Below, piece by piece: positions 25,922-35,164 of a stretch of 64,000 nucleotides of DNA. The notes below the pieces were generated by a model. It was given only the letters and a program-made list of their open reading frames with translations, made no database searches and was not told the DNA's origin. How positions within the stretch are numbered: the first letter of the stretch is position 1; every line of letters starts with the position of its first letter. A program made the translations under genes and the position numbers. This DNA comes from Qipengyuania sp. (lineage in GTDB: Bacteria > Pseudomonadota > Alphaproteobacteria > Sphingomonadales > Sphingomonadaceae): NCBI GenBank assembly GCA_019745075.1, contig JAIETR010000024.1, forward strand, positions 33,739-97,738, in the 5' to 3' direction.

Positions 25922-26026
25922 CGCAATGTGCGGCAAGTGCGCGAAATACACGGTGGCGAATTGTTTTACATATAGACGGATAAAATGCAGGATATTGGCA
26001 GGAATTGAGCGCCTCTATTTCCTATG

Positions 26027-26815
26027 TCAGTCCGATTTCGAGAATCGCGCACGAAGCGCCGCGAAGACGCGGGCCTGCTCTTCGCGACCGAACAGGCTGC
26101 TGTTCGCGAGCCGCTCGACGTTGCGCGCCTGGGTGCGGTCCAGATCGGCCGCGAGCTCGATCGCGAGCTTGGCGGCGGCCAGCGCCTCGGGCGGCTGGGC
26201 GGCCAGCGAAAGGCAGAATTCCCCGACCTGGCGGTCGAACTCGGCCGCCGGATAGACTTCGTGCACCAGGCCAACGGTGCGCGCCTGCTCCGCGCCGATC
26301 GGTCGATTGGCCATGATCATGTAGCGGGCCCAATGGCCGCCGATCATCCGCACCAGGCGGCTGGTGCCGCCCGACCCCGGGATCATCCCCATGTTGAGCT
26401 CGGGAAGCGCATAATGCGCGGTGTCGCTCGCGAGGCGGAAGTCGCACGACAGCGACATTTCCAGCGCGGCGCCGAGGCAAGGACCCTGATGCGCCACGAC
26501 GATCGGCTTCTCGATCGCTTCGAATTCGTCATAGAGCCGATGCCAGGCGCTTTCGCGGTAGCGGCGGCGAAACCCCGAAGGGCCTTCGTCCGCCGGTCCG
26601 GCGCCGAGCGCGGTCACATCCATGCCCGACGAGAAATAGCGGCCCGTGGCACGGATCAGCAGCACGCGCAGATCCCCATCGTTCGCGAAAGTCTCGAACG
26701 CATCCCGCAATGCCGCCAGCATCGGCCGGGTAAACGCGTTGTACTTGTCCGGGCGATCGAAGGCGAAGGTCAGGATCGCGCCGTTGCGATCCAATGTTGT
26801 GTGCGTGTCGGCCAT
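26027..26815 (-). CDS. Enoyl-CoA hydratase
   Basis: The 262-residue crotonase has both catalytic glutamates in their usual places: Glu in GAALEMSLSCD and Glu in LPELNMGMIPGSGG. The oxyanion segments RYFSSGMDVT and GPCLGAALE are also present. It is therefore a credible hydratase of trans-2-enoyl-CoA, unlike the other three crotonases in the window, each of which has lost at least one of these residues. The ATG at 26815 has GAGGAG upstream and sits 2 bp after the fused dehydrogenase gene, so the pair is coupled. Together they would carry out the first two steps of beta-oxidation on a pathway acyl-CoA. Confidence 0.93.
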   Translation of the reverse strand: MADTHTTLDRNGAILTFAFDRPDKYNAFTRPMLAALRDAFETFANDGDLRVLLIRATGRYFSSGMDVTALGAGPADEGPSGFRRRYRESAWHRLYDEFEAIEKPIVVAHQGPCLGAALEMSLSCDFRLASDTAHYALPELNMGMIPGSGGTSRLVRMIGGHWARYMIMANRPIGAEQARTVGLVHEVYPAAEFDRQVGEFCLSLAAQPPEALAAAKLAIELAADLDRTQARNVERLANSSLFGREEQARVFAALRARFSKSD

Positions 26816-26817
26816 CC

Positions 26818-28998
26818 TCAGCTCCTCGTTCGCGGCAGGCCCAGGCCCGCTTCGGCCACAATGCTGCGCTGCACTTCGCTGGTACCCGCATAGATCGTGC
26901 TTGGCACTGAGCGCCGGTAATCCTGCTCGATCCGGCCGGTCGGCGTGAACGCCTGCAGCAGCGTATCGGGCGCGGCGAGCGCCATCAGCTCGGTGCCGCA
27001 CTTTATCCAGCTCTCGCTGCCGAACAGCTTAGCGGACGGGCCGTAATGCTTCTGCGGCTTGCCCACGCCAACTCCCCAGGCGGTCCGGCGGCTCAGCACG
27101 TCGACGACTTCGAGGCGCACTGCCGAACGCGCCAGCCCTGCGCGGATGGCCGGATCCTCGATCGCAGGCCCGCCATGGCGTTGCGCGCCGCGCGCCCATT
27201 CCAATGCGCCTTCGAGCATGTTCTTGATCGCTCCGACATAATGGTCGCCCGAGCCCTGCTCCATCGTCAGCGCGGCGGCCAGTACCTTCACCCCGCCATT
27301 GACCTCGCCCAGCCGGTAAGCGTCGGACACGCGCACGCCTTCGTAAAAGGTCGTGTTGGTCCGCTCGTTGCCGATCGTCTTGATCTCGTCGCAGCGATAG
27401 CCCGGCGCGTCGAGCGGCAGCGCGAACAGCGTGATTCCGCCATGCTTGTCCTCGCCGGTGCGGGTCAGCATCAGCGCGTACTGCGCGAGATGGCCTTGCG
27501 ACGTGAACATCTTCTGCCCGTCGATGATCCAGTCGTCGCCGTCGCGCACTGCCTTGGTGCGGGCGGCGAAGATGTCCGAACCGCAGGACGGCTCCGAATA
27601 GCCCAGCGACGCATAGGCTTCGGCGGAGGCGAGCTTGGGCAGGATTTCCGCCTTCGCTGCTTCCGAACCGAAATGGAGGACCATCTTGCCCAGCATGTCG
27701 GATACCGAAATGACTACATGGCCCCAGTCATATTCGGTGAATACCTTCTTGATCGCCGAGACCGAGAAGCGGTCGCAGGCGCTGCCGCCATGTTCCACCG
27801 GCCAGTCGGGATAGAGCAGGTTGATCGCGGCGAGCTTGCGGTACAGCTCGCGATCGAAGAAATCGTCAGAGACGAATTGCTGCTCGCGCCGCTCGAACGT
27901 GGCATGCTCCTTGAATATCGCGCGAACCGTCGCCGCGATCTCGAGAGACCCCTGCGGATATTCGAAGCTGATCGCGGTGGCGCCAGCGTCCGGCAGCGCA
28001 GACGTGGCTTCGGACCAGAGGCGATCGGCGATCACGGGCAAATCGTCGTCCGGGTTGCCGGCGAGCAGCGACCATTGGGTGACGCGACGGAAATAGATCT
28101 GCGCGTCATATTCCATCGTCATGCCATAGCCGCCGAAGACGCGCATCGCCTTGATCACGGCGGGGCGGCAGGCTTCGGCCGCCCACCAGGCGCACATCCG
28201 CACCATGGCGCCGGCTTCGGCGTTGCCGTTGCTCAGCGCCTCGACGGTCCGCCACACGAGGAGCGTGGCACCTTCGACTTCGCAATGCGCTTCGGCGAGC
28301 GGGTGGGCGAGGCCCTGATAGCCGCCGATCGGCTTTCCGAAAGCGTGGCGTTCCTTGGCATAGTCGGCGGCGAGAAGGATCGCCTTGCGCGCGGCAGCGG
28401 CCGTCGCGGCAGCGTTGAGCAGCTTCCATTCGTCGATCGCGGCGCCATAGGCGGCGACCGCTTCCGGCCCCGACGCCAGCAATTCGCCGACATCCGGCCC
28501 GAGTACGATCCGGCGTGCCGCGCTGGAACCGATATTGGCTTCGGGCGCGCCGAACGGCCCGGCAGCGACGCGCACGTCCTCGCCGCTCAGGAACAGGATG
28601 CTGTCAGCGGCTCCCGCCGCCGCGATCAGCTGCGCGCTGCTGTCAGCGGGGCGCAGCGCGAGCGTGGCGATCTTGCCTTCCGCGATGCCTGCCACATCGC
28701 CGCCGAGACGCGCCAGCAGGCGGGCGGTGACGATGACATCGAGCGCCGGGATCACGGGAACGAATTCGCCGAAGACTTCGGCGATGACCACGGCGTCCAT
28801 CAGGCCGGCCCCGGCGCCACCATCATCCTCGGGGACCCGGAGCAGCGGCAATCCCATCTCGACGAACGCCAGCCAGGTAGCGGCGTCGTGGCCCTGGGCT
28901 TCGGCTTCGCGAATGCGTGCCGGGGGCGAGGCCTTGGTGAACGCGCGTGAGAGCGCGTCCTTCATCATCTCCTGGTCTTCGGACAGTTCGAGATTCAT
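26818..28998 (-). CDS. Fused tandem acyl-CoA dehydrogenase (two ACAD domains)
   Basis: At 726 residues this is about twice the normal dehydrogenase length. The first half (1-350) ends with AMRVFGGYGMTMEYDAQIYF. The second half (about 350-726) contains SEPSCGSDIFAA, the flavin loop KMFTSQGH and the C-terminal IYAGTSEVQRSI. In both halves the position of the usual catalytic Glu (YEGTSEIQ) is not Glu; in the second it is Ala. A base elsewhere in the structure is therefore needed. Steroid side-chain dehydrogenases of actinobacteria are alpha2-beta2 heteromers of two unlike subunits, and this looks like such a pair fused in one chain. The gene overlaps the upstream CoA ligase by ATGA. Confidence 0.92.
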   Translation of the reverse strand: MNLELSEDQEMMKDALSRAFTKASPPARIREAEAQGHDAATWLAFVEMGLPLLRVPEDDGGAGAGLMDAVVIAEVFGEFVPVIPALDVIVTARLLARLGGDVAGIAEGKIATLALRPADSSAQLIAAAGAADSILFLSGEDVRVAAGPFGAPEANIGSSAARRIVLGPDVGELLASGPEAVAAYGAAIDEWKLLNAAATAAAARKAILLAADYAKERHAFGKPIGGYQGLAHPLAEAHCEVEGATLLVWRTVEALSNGNAEAGAMVRMCAWWAAEACRPAVIKAMRVFGGYGMTMEYDAQIYFRRVTQWSLLAGNPDDDLPVIADRLWSEATSALPDAGATAISFEYPQGSLEIAATVRAIFKEHATFERREQQFVSDDFFDRELYRKLAAINLLYPDWPVEHGGSACDRFSVSAIKKVFTEYDWGHVVISVSDMLGKMVLHFGSEAAKAEILPKLASAEAYASLGYSEPSCGSDIFAARTKAVRDGDDWIIDGQKMFTSQGHLAQYALMLTRTGEDKHGGITLFALPLDAPGYRCDEIKTIGNERTNTTFYEGVRVSDAYRLGEVNGGVKVLAAALTMEQGSGDHYVGAIKNMLEGALEWARGAQRHGGPAIEDPAIRAGLARSAVRLEVVDVLSRRTAWGVGVGKPQKHYGPSAKLFGSESWIKCGTELMALAAPDTLLQAFTPTGRIEQDYRRSVPSTIYAGTSEVQRSIVAEAGLGLPRTRS

Positions 28999-30650
28999 GC
29001 GGGGTCCCTTTCCTGTGCGGCGAGCGATTTGACGCGCTCGCGCAGCTCGGTTTTCAAGATCTTGCCCGCGGGCGTGCGCGGGAAATCGTCGACGATCACC
29101 AGACGCTCGGGCGTCTTCTGGCGCGCGATGCCGGCAGCGGCGAAGTGCGCTGCGATATCGTCGGTGGAAAGTGCGGCATCGGGCTTAAGCCGGACGAAAA
29201 CGCCGACCTTCTCGCCCATCCGCGCATCGGGCCAGGCGACGACCGCGGCCTCGGCCACCGCCGGGTGAAGCGTCAGCACGTCTTCGACTTCCTTCGACGA
29301 GATATTCTCGCCGCCGCGAATGATGATGTCCTTCTTGCGATCGACGATGCGCAGATAGCCGTCGGCGTCGAGTTGACCCATGTCGCCGGTGTGGAACCAG
29401 CCATCCTCGGCAAACCCGGCGGCATTATGCGATGGGTCGATATAGCCCTTGAAGAGCTCCGGCCCCATGCTGACGATCTCCCCGGGGAGATCCTCGCCGA
29501 CCGTCGCGCCTTCGTCGTCGACGAGCCGTATCTGCACACCGGCCAGGAGGCGGCCATCGGTGGTGGCGCGCTTCTGGAAGGGATCGGCGGGAGTCGCGCC
29601 CGAAATCGTCGGATGCTCGGTCGAGCCATAGGTGCGCGTGCCGGGCCATCGGTGCTGTTCGCAGCGCTCCATCAAGGTCGATGGCACGCTGGCGGCGCCT
29701 ACGGAGAGTTGCACCATGCCCGTGGGGAAGAGTTCGGCCGCCCGGTCGAGCAGGAACGAAACCATGAAGGGCACGCCGCCCGCCCGATCAGGGCGATGGC
29801 GCTTGATCAGCTCGACGGCGAGATCCTCGTCCCAGGCATCCATCATCAGGCATGCGTCCGCGGCCAAGAAGGGCCGCAATGCCGCGATCACGCCGGCGCT
29901 GTGCCCGGCCGGCAGCGGCAGCAATTTGGGACGCCCCTCGGGCGAAGGGACGGTCGGAAAGAGCGGGACTTCCGCGCCGAAGCTGTTGTGCGTGTGGACC
30001 ACGCCTTTGGGCGCCGAGGTCGTGCCTGAGGTGAACATGATCAGCCACGGATCGTCGGACGTCGCGGACAGGGCAGGGAGCTGAAGCGCGCCCCGGTCGA
30101 GATCGCGCCAGCGTGTGACTTGGCCCGGCATGGACTCGTCTCCGACGACGATCACCAGCTCGAGCGTGGGCACGTCGCCGAGCGCGCCGATGCGCGCGCC
30201 GTAATCGATCTTTTTCCAGCGATCGGGAACCACCACCGCCTTGGCGCCGACCGTGTTCATGATGAAAGCCATTTCGGCGGGTCCGTAGATGTGGACCATC
30301 GGCACGAAGATCAGCCCGAGGTGCAGCGCGGCGAGCAGCGTCAGCGTGCCTTCGCGCCAATTGGGCATCTGCGACACCAGCACGTCGCCTTCGCGGAGCC
30401 CGAGACGGTGGAATGCGGCGGCGATTTCATAGCTCTCGCGGAGCAGCTCGGCGGCGGTCGCCTGCGAAGGGCGTTCGCGCGATCCGAAGACGATGGGCAC
30501 GTCGGGGTGCGCGGCGACGCGCTCGGCGATCCGCTCGCCGGTAAGCTGGGCGCTGTGAAGGCCGGCCTGGCGCCAGGCCTCCAGATAGGGCGCGCGTTTG
30601 CGCCAGTGCGGTGCGCTGTCGAGAGCGGCCAGGGCTTGCTTGAAATTCAT
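28995..30650 (-). CDS. AMP-forming acyl-CoA synthetase
   Basis: A 551-residue member of the adenylate-forming superfamily. It has the P-loop-like IMFTSGTTSAPKGVVHTH, then YGSTEHP for the A5 motif, GWFHTGDMGQLD and the hinge RIVDRKKDIIIRGGENIS, ending with the catalytic Lys in PRTPAGKILKTEL. It activates a carboxylic acid to its CoA thioester with ATP. Two adjacent ATGs follow AGGAGAGG; the second (30650) has the better spacing. It heads the ligase / fused dehydrogenase / hydratase cluster, so it should activate the acid that these then oxidise. An MFS gene lies 78 bp upstream on the same strand. Confidence 0.93.
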   Translation of the reverse strand: MNFKQALAALDSAPHWRKRAPYLEAWRQAGLHSAQLTGERIAERVAAHPDVPIVFGSRERPSQATAAELLRESYEIAAAFHRLGLREGDVLVSQMPNWREGTLTLLAALHLGLIFVPMVHIYGPAEMAFIMNTVGAKAVVVPDRWKKIDYGARIGALGDVPTLELVIVVGDESMPGQVTRWRDLDRGALQLPALSATSDDPWLIMFTSGTTSAPKGVVHTHNSFGAEVPLFPTVPSPEGRPKLLPLPAGHSAGVIAALRPFLAADACLMMDAWDEDLAVELIKRHRPDRAGGVPFMVSFLLDRAAELFPTGMVQLSVGAASVPSTLMERCEQHRWPGTRTYGSTEHPTISGATPADPFQKRATTDGRLLAGVQIRLVDDEGATVGEDLPGEIVSMGPELFKGYIDPSHNAAGFAEDGWFHTGDMGQLDADGYLRIVDRKKDIIIRGGENISSKEVEDVLTLHPAVAEAAVVAWPDARMGEKVGVFVRLKPDAALSTDDIAAHFAAAGIARQKTPERLVIVDDFPRTPAGKILKTELRERVKSLAAQERDPA

Positions 30651-30728
30651 CTTCATCCTCTCCTGCAATGTGCAGGTCGTCTTAGGACCGGGCTTGTCGC
30701 ATGCCGGCTCTTGGTTGCAGTGGTGAAC

Positions 30729-32072
30729 TCAGCTCACGAGATCGGCCTTCAAGCTCTTGCGGGCAGCGAGGAAGCAGAAGGCTGCCGGTATCGCGATCAA
30801 CACCGAAAGCGTGAGCGCCCATTGGATGCCGCCCGCTTCGCCCAGCCCCTGATTGGCCAGCACGTCGCTCAGCAGGCCGACTGCGAGGGGACCGAACCCC
30901 AATCCCACCAGGCTGATCACGAACAGCAATACGGCAGTGGCCGTGGCGCGCATCGAGGGCTGAACCAGCCCCTGCACGATGGCATAAGCCGGGCCGTAAT
31001 ACATCGCGTTCAGCGTGCCGGGCACCAGCAGCAGCGCGAACGCCAGCGCCAGCGAATCGACCATGAAGGCGGCGACGTAGAACGGCGTGCCGATAAGCAC
31101 TGCGATCGCCGGGATCGTCATATGGGCGCGAATGTCGCGGCGGGCGAAGTGATCGGCGAACTTGCCGCCCAGGATCGAGCCGACCACGCCCGACAGGCCG
31201 AGGACCAGCCCCAGCACGACGCCGAGGAAGCCGACCGGCTTGAGTCCGAAGCTGCTCGCCATTGCGTCGAGCTCGACGGCGTGGTTCCGGAAGAAGAAGG
31301 AACCGAGAAAGGCGTGCACGCTATACTGGATGAAGGCCTTCATCGTCACCGCGGCGACGACGAACCGATAGGTGCGCTTGGCCATCAGGACCTTCAGCGT
31401 CGATGCGAAGGTTTCCTTGCTTTCGCCTGGCGCCGGCGCAGGCCGTGGGGGCAACTTGGTGCGCGGCTCGAACAGGGTGAAGGCGACGAAGAGCGCGACG
31501 AGCAGCCCCGGCGCGCCGGCGACGAAGAATGCGGCCCGCCAACCCCAATGGCTCGCGACAAGGCCACCGATCACCATGCCGAGCAAGGCGCCGGCGGGCG
31601 CGCCCGCCATGTAGATGGCAACCGCCGACGATCGCCGCTCGCGCGGGACGTAATCGGCGATCAGCGACAGGGCAGGCGGGGTGCAACCTGCCTCGCCGGT
31701 GCCCACGCCGACCCGCGCCAGCGCGAGATGCGTGAAGCTCTTCGCAACGCCGCAAAGGACGGTGAAAAGGCTCCAGACGGTGATCGCCGTCGCGATGATA
31801 TAGGGCCGGTGGCCGCGTTCGGAGAGGCGCGCCACGGGGATGCCCACCAGCGTGTAGAATAATGCGAATGCCAGCCCGCTGACCGCGCCGACTTGCCAGT
31901 CCGCCAGTCCCAGGTCGCGCTTGATCGGCTCGGCGAGGATCGACAGCACCTGACGGTCGAGGAAGCTCAGCATGTACACGACCATAAGCAGGCCGATGGC
32001 GTATCTCGAATAAGCCGGGCTCGGCAGCGTCGGATCGGACGGCACGGAATTGTCGTCGACGCGATCGGACAT
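30729..32072 (-). CDS. MFS transporter
   Basis: A 447-residue transporter with about 12 membrane segments. The opening MSFLDRQVLSILAEPIKRDL motif matches the Spinster-like MFS group found with aromatic catabolism genes. The cytoplasmic loop between segments 2 and 3 is GIPVARLSERGHR. The start at 32072 has AGGAA upstream; frames extending further upstream run antisense to the epimerase gene and are not real. It lies at the head of the ligase / dehydrogenase / hydratase genes and probably imports the acid they activate. Confidence 0.93.
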   Translation of the reverse strand: MSDRVDDNSVPSDPTLPSPAYSRYAIGLLMVVYMLSFLDRQVLSILAEPIKRDLGLADWQVGAVSGLAFALFYTLVGIPVARLSERGHRPYIIATAITVWSLFTVLCGVAKSFTHLALARVGVGTGEAGCTPPALSLIADYVPRERRSSAVAIYMAGAPAGALLGMVIGGLVASHWGWRAAFFVAGAPGLLVALFVAFTLFEPRTKLPPRPAPAPGESKETFASTLKVLMAKRTYRFVVAAVTMKAFIQYSVHAFLGSFFFRNHAVELDAMASSFGLKPVGFLGVVLGLVLGLSGVVGSILGGKFADHFARRDIRAHMTIPAIAVLIGTPFYVAAFMVDSLALAFALLLVPGTLNAMYYGPAYAIVQGLVQPSMRATATAVLLFVISLVGLGFGPLAVGLLSDVLANQGLGEAGGIQWALTLSVLIAIPAAFCFLAARKSLKADLVS

Positions 32073-32189
32073 TATCCGCGTTCCTTTGAGCTTACCTGAG
32101 CAGACGCTATCTCGCCCGGCGGTCCACGGCGCAACAGTCCCTTCGCAGGGTCTTTGAAATCGTGGCGCCTGCCGACAGGGTCTGAACCC

Positions 32190-33083
32190 ATGAAAATCCT
32201 TGTGATCGGCGCGACCGGCTATGTCGGGTCGCATATCGCACAGCGGATGGCGCGCGCCGGACACGAGGTGTCGGGAATCGCGCGTTCCGCCAGCGGCGCG
32301 GCGCGCGTCACGGGGCTGGGTGCACATCCGGTTATCGGCGACCTGACGGACCTTGCTACGCTCGATCAGGCAATCAGCGACTCCGAGGCAGTGGTTTATG
32401 CGGCGCAGCTGCTTCTCGAGCCCGAGCACGACACGCTCGCCGCGCTGGTCGAGCGGCTGGCGGGCAGCGGCAAGAGCCTGGTCTTCACTTCGGGCACCGG
32501 CGTGGTCAGCCAGAAGACCGACGGGGACTGGTCCGAAGCCAGCTTCGCCGAGGACGATGATTTCGTGCCGTCGAAATGGCTTGCCCGGCGGGTCGAGACA
32601 GAGACCCTCGTGCGCAGCGCCGTGGATCGCGGCGTGCGCGCCATGGTCGTGCGGCCGCCGATGATCTGGGGCAATGGCGGTTGCGGCCTTATCGAGGCGT
32701 TCTACGCTTCGGCTGCGCGAACCGGCGAGGTTTGCTATCTGGGCCGCGGGCTGAACCTCTATTCGAACGTCCATGTCGAGGACCTCGCGGAAGTCTATGC
32801 GCTGGCCATCGAGCGCGGCACGCCCGGCGCGCTCTACCATTGCGTCGCCGGGGAGGTGGCACACCGCACGCTGGCCGAGCGGGTTGCGCAGCGGCTGGGC
32901 TGCCCCGCGCGCAGCGTCGGTTTCGAAGAAGCCGCCGAGATTTGGGGCAAGTTCCTCGCGCTCATCATCATGAGCACGTGCAGCCGCACCCGCTCGCCGC
33001 GCGCGCGCAGCGAACTGGGCTGGACGCCGCGCCATCTCGACATGCTGTCCGACGTGGCACATCCCGCTTACCGCGCCGCCTGA
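32190..33083 (+). CDS. NAD-dependent epimerase/dehydratase family protein
   Basis: This 297-residue extended SDR begins MKILVIGATGYVGSHIAQRM with the GxxGxxG dinucleotide motif at 8-14. The usual YxxxK pair is replaced by SKWLARR, in which Tyr is not visible, so it may be a reductase-like or NmrA-like member without epimerase activity. VRPPMIWGNGG is the typical substrate-side segment. It is divergent from the MFS gene (117 bp) and is followed at 34 bp by an MDR oxidoreductase and then a kinase-like gene. Its role in the pathway is not clear. Confidence 0.88.
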   Translation: MKILVIGATGYVGSHIAQRMARAGHEVSGIARSASGAARVTGLGAHPVIGDLTDLATLDQAISDSEAVVYAAQLLLEPEHDTLAALVERLAGSGKSLVFTSGTGVVSQKTDGDWSEASFAEDDDFVPSKWLARRVETETLVRSAVDRGVRAMVVRPPMIWGNGGCGLIEAFYASAARTGEVCYLGRGLNLYSNVHVEDLAEVYALAIERGTPGALYHCVAGEVAHRTLAERVAQRLGCPARSVGFEEAAEIWGKFLALIIMSTCSRTRSPRARSELGWTPRHLDMLSDVAHPAYRAA

Positions 33084-33117
33084 CGGCCGCGGGGGCGATT
33101 TTAAACCGGAGATCGAA

Positions 33118-34062
33118 ATGCGCGCCGCAGTCGTGGATGCCCTGAATACCGTGCCCTATCTGACCGAAGTGCCGGAGCCGTCCGAAGTGCCGGGCGCGTT
33201 GCCGATCCGCGTCGAATGGGCCGGTCTCCAGCCTACCGACGTCTTGCGCGTCCGCGGGACCTATAAGAGCCCGGTATTTCCCTACATCGTCGGCGGCGAA
33301 GGCATCGGCCGCCTTTCCGACGGCACGCGCGTCTATTTTGGCCACTCCGTTCCGCAACAGGGCGCGATGTCCGAGATCACGATGGTGCCCGAAGCCGAAA
33401 TCTGGCCGATCCCCGAAGATGCGGATGCGCAGCAGGTCATCGCGCTCGCTTTGGCCGGAATCGGCGCAATCGTCCCGCTCGAGGAAGCGCGGATCCAGCG
33501 CGGCGAACGCGTCCTCATCCTGGGCGTGACGGGGCCGGTGGGCCAGATCGGCGCGCTGGTCGCGCGCCAGCTCGGCGCGGGAACGATCATCGGGGCGGCG
33601 CGCTCGCTCGACGCGCTGCAGCGGCTAAAGGATCGCGGCATCGTGGATGCGATCGTGCAGCTGGGGCAGGGCGATGACGATGGTGCCTTGGCCGCGGAAA
33701 AGGGCGAGCGCGGCTATGATGTGGTGCTCGATCCGCTGTTCGGCGCGCCGGCCGAAGCGGCGATGCGATCGGTCGCCGAGGGCGGGCGGTTGATGAGCAT
33801 TGGTACGCGGGCCGGGCGCACGATGACTCTCACGCTCACCGAGCTGCGGCGGCGGCACCATCATGGCGTCGATACCGGCGAACTCATCCGATCCGCCGCG
33901 GAGCGTCAGGCCGCGTTCGAGCGCTTGCTTGCCTATGCCAGGGCCGGCGACTGGTCGATCGACACCGTCACGTACGCGTTGGAGGACGTCAAGGAGGCAT
34001 GGGCTGCGCAGAACGGCAGCCCGCACGCGAAGATAGTCATCAAGGTCGCCCATGACGCTTGA
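33118..34062 (+). CDS. Zinc-free MDR-family oxidoreductase (quinone-oxidoreductase like)
   Basis: The 314-residue protein belongs to the medium-chain dehydrogenase/reductase superfamily, with the cofactor fold at ILGVTGPVGQIGALVARQLG (about 137-156). The zinc-ligand Cys residues of alcohol dehydrogenases are missing, so it is of the quinone oxidoreductase or enoyl reductase kind, using NADPH. A GAAATG start follows a weak GGAG at 33107. It overlaps the next gene by 11 bp (34052-34062), so the two are coupled. A possible job is reduction of an activated double bond of a ring-opened intermediate. Confidence 0.9.
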   Translation: MRAAVVDALNTVPYLTEVPEPSEVPGALPIRVEWAGLQPTDVLRVRGTYKSPVFPYIVGGEGIGRLSDGTRVYFGHSVPQQGAMSEITMVPEAEIWPIPEDADAQQVIALALAGIGAIVPLEEARIQRGERVLILGVTGPVGQIGALVARQLGAGTIIGAARSLDALQRLKDRGIVDAIVQLGQGDDDGALAAEKGERGYDVVLDPLFGAPAEAAMRSVAEGGRLMSIGTRAGRTMTLTLTELRRRHHHGVDTGELIRSAAERQAAFERLLAYARAGDWSIDTVTYALEDVKEAWAAQNGSPHAKIVIKVAHDA

Positions 34063-35164
34063 CCGCGAACAGCGCCTGACCGCTTGGCTCCGCACCCAGC
34101 CTGGGTTCGGCGAGCGCTGCGAGATCACCTCGTTGCAGCCACTTGCGGGTGGCCAGTCGAGCGAGCTCCTGAGCCTCGCCTGCCGCCGCGCGCCCGAGCT
34201 TCCCGAGGAACGATTCGTCGTCCGCTTCGAACAGCGCGGGAACCAGCTTTTCCTGACGCCCGACATCGTGCGCGAATATCGGATGATCGATGGGGTCGCG
34301 CGGAACAGCGCGGTGCCGGTTGCGCCAATGATGGGCGTCGAGGAAACCGGGGAGGTGCTCGGCGCGCCGTTTCTCGTGATGCGCCATATCCAGGGCCGCG
34401 CGCCGCTTGGCCGCCCCTCGATGCACGTTCAGGGCCTGCTGACCGAGCTCGACGCCCCGCAGCGGACCACGCTGGCCTTTAACGGTCTCGAAGCGGTCGC
34501 CGGGATCCACGCGATCGACTGGCGGCGCTCACACCCTTTCCTGGCCGCGCCGACGGAGGATGGGCGCGGCATCGACCGGCATCTGCGGCAGCTTTCCGTC
34601 TGGTATCGCTGGGCAACCGCCGGACGGGCCTATCCCATCACGGACCAGGCGCTCGACTATCTGCAACGTCATCGCGCGAGCCTGCATGACGAAGAAGACC
34701 GACTGCTCTGGGGAGACGCGCGTCCGGGCAATATCCTGTTCGAGCCAGACCAGTCGATCGCGGCGGTGCTCGACTGGGAGGGCGCCCTTGTCGGGCCCCG
34801 AAGCCTCGACATCGGCTATTGGATCATGATGGACCGCTTCCATGCCGAGATGATCGGGATCGAACGATTGCCGGGCTGGCCGAGCGAGGCCGAGGTCGTT
34901 CGCCACTATTCTGATGTCGCACAGGCGGAGGTGCATGATCTGGATTATTTCATCCTCCTCGGTGCGTTCTTCATCGCCACCACGCTGATCCGGGCGACGG
35001 ATATCGGGATCGAGGCTGGCCGCCTTCCGGCAGATACGCAGATGGCGCACGCGAATACCGCTACGCAGATCGTTGCCGAGGGGCTCGGCGTGCCGGTGCC
35101 GCCACTATCTCCGGAATTCAGCGCCCATCGCGGGCTGGCATCGGTGCAGGGCGCACGCGGCTAG
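34052..35164 (+). CDS. APH-type phosphotransferase (ACAD10/11-like kinase domain)
   Basis: A 370-residue protein of the aminoglycoside-phosphotransferase fold, of the branch related to the kinase domain of ACAD10/ACAD11. That kinase phosphorylates hydroxyacyl-CoAs such as 4-hydroxy acids before elimination. The catalytic loop reads LLWGDARPGNILF: Asp and Asn are kept, but the usual His before GD is Trp. The metal-binding motif VLDWEGALVGPRSLD is intact. It could therefore phosphorylate a hydroxyacyl intermediate in this region. Its stop TAG overlaps the stop of the VOC gene on the other strand through a shared CTAG. Confidence 0.9.
   Translation: MTLDREQRLTAWLRTQPGFGERCEITSLQPLAGGQSSELLSLACRRAPELPEERFVVRFEQRGNQLFLTPDIVREYRMIDGVARNSAVPVAPMMGVEETGEVLGAPFLVMRHIQGRAPLGRPSMHVQGLLTELDAPQRTTLAFNGLEAVAGIHAIDWRRSHPFLAAPTEDGRGIDRHLRQLSVWYRWATAGRAYPITDQALDYLQRHRASLHDEEDRLLWGDARPGNILFEPDQSIAAVLDWEGALVGPRSLDIGYWIMMDRFHAEMIGIERLPGWPSEAEVVRHYSDVAQAEVHDLDYFILLGAFFIATTLIRATDIGIEAGRLPADTQMAHANTATQIVAEGLGVPVPPLSPEFSAHRGLASVQGARG

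Noticed and set aside
27046-28950. 634-codon plus-strand frame over the fused acyl-CoA dehydrogenase gene
   Set aside because: Antisense shadow; composition rich in Arg, Gly and His and no recognisable domain.
30120-31862. 580-codon plus-strand frame across the ligase and MFS genes
   Set aside because: It spans the boundary of two real minus-strand genes and has no protein-like features.
32073-33062. Extension of the MFS frame at 30729 far upstream
   Set aside because: The added sequence is antisense to the epimerase gene; a good ATG with AGGAA lies at 32072.
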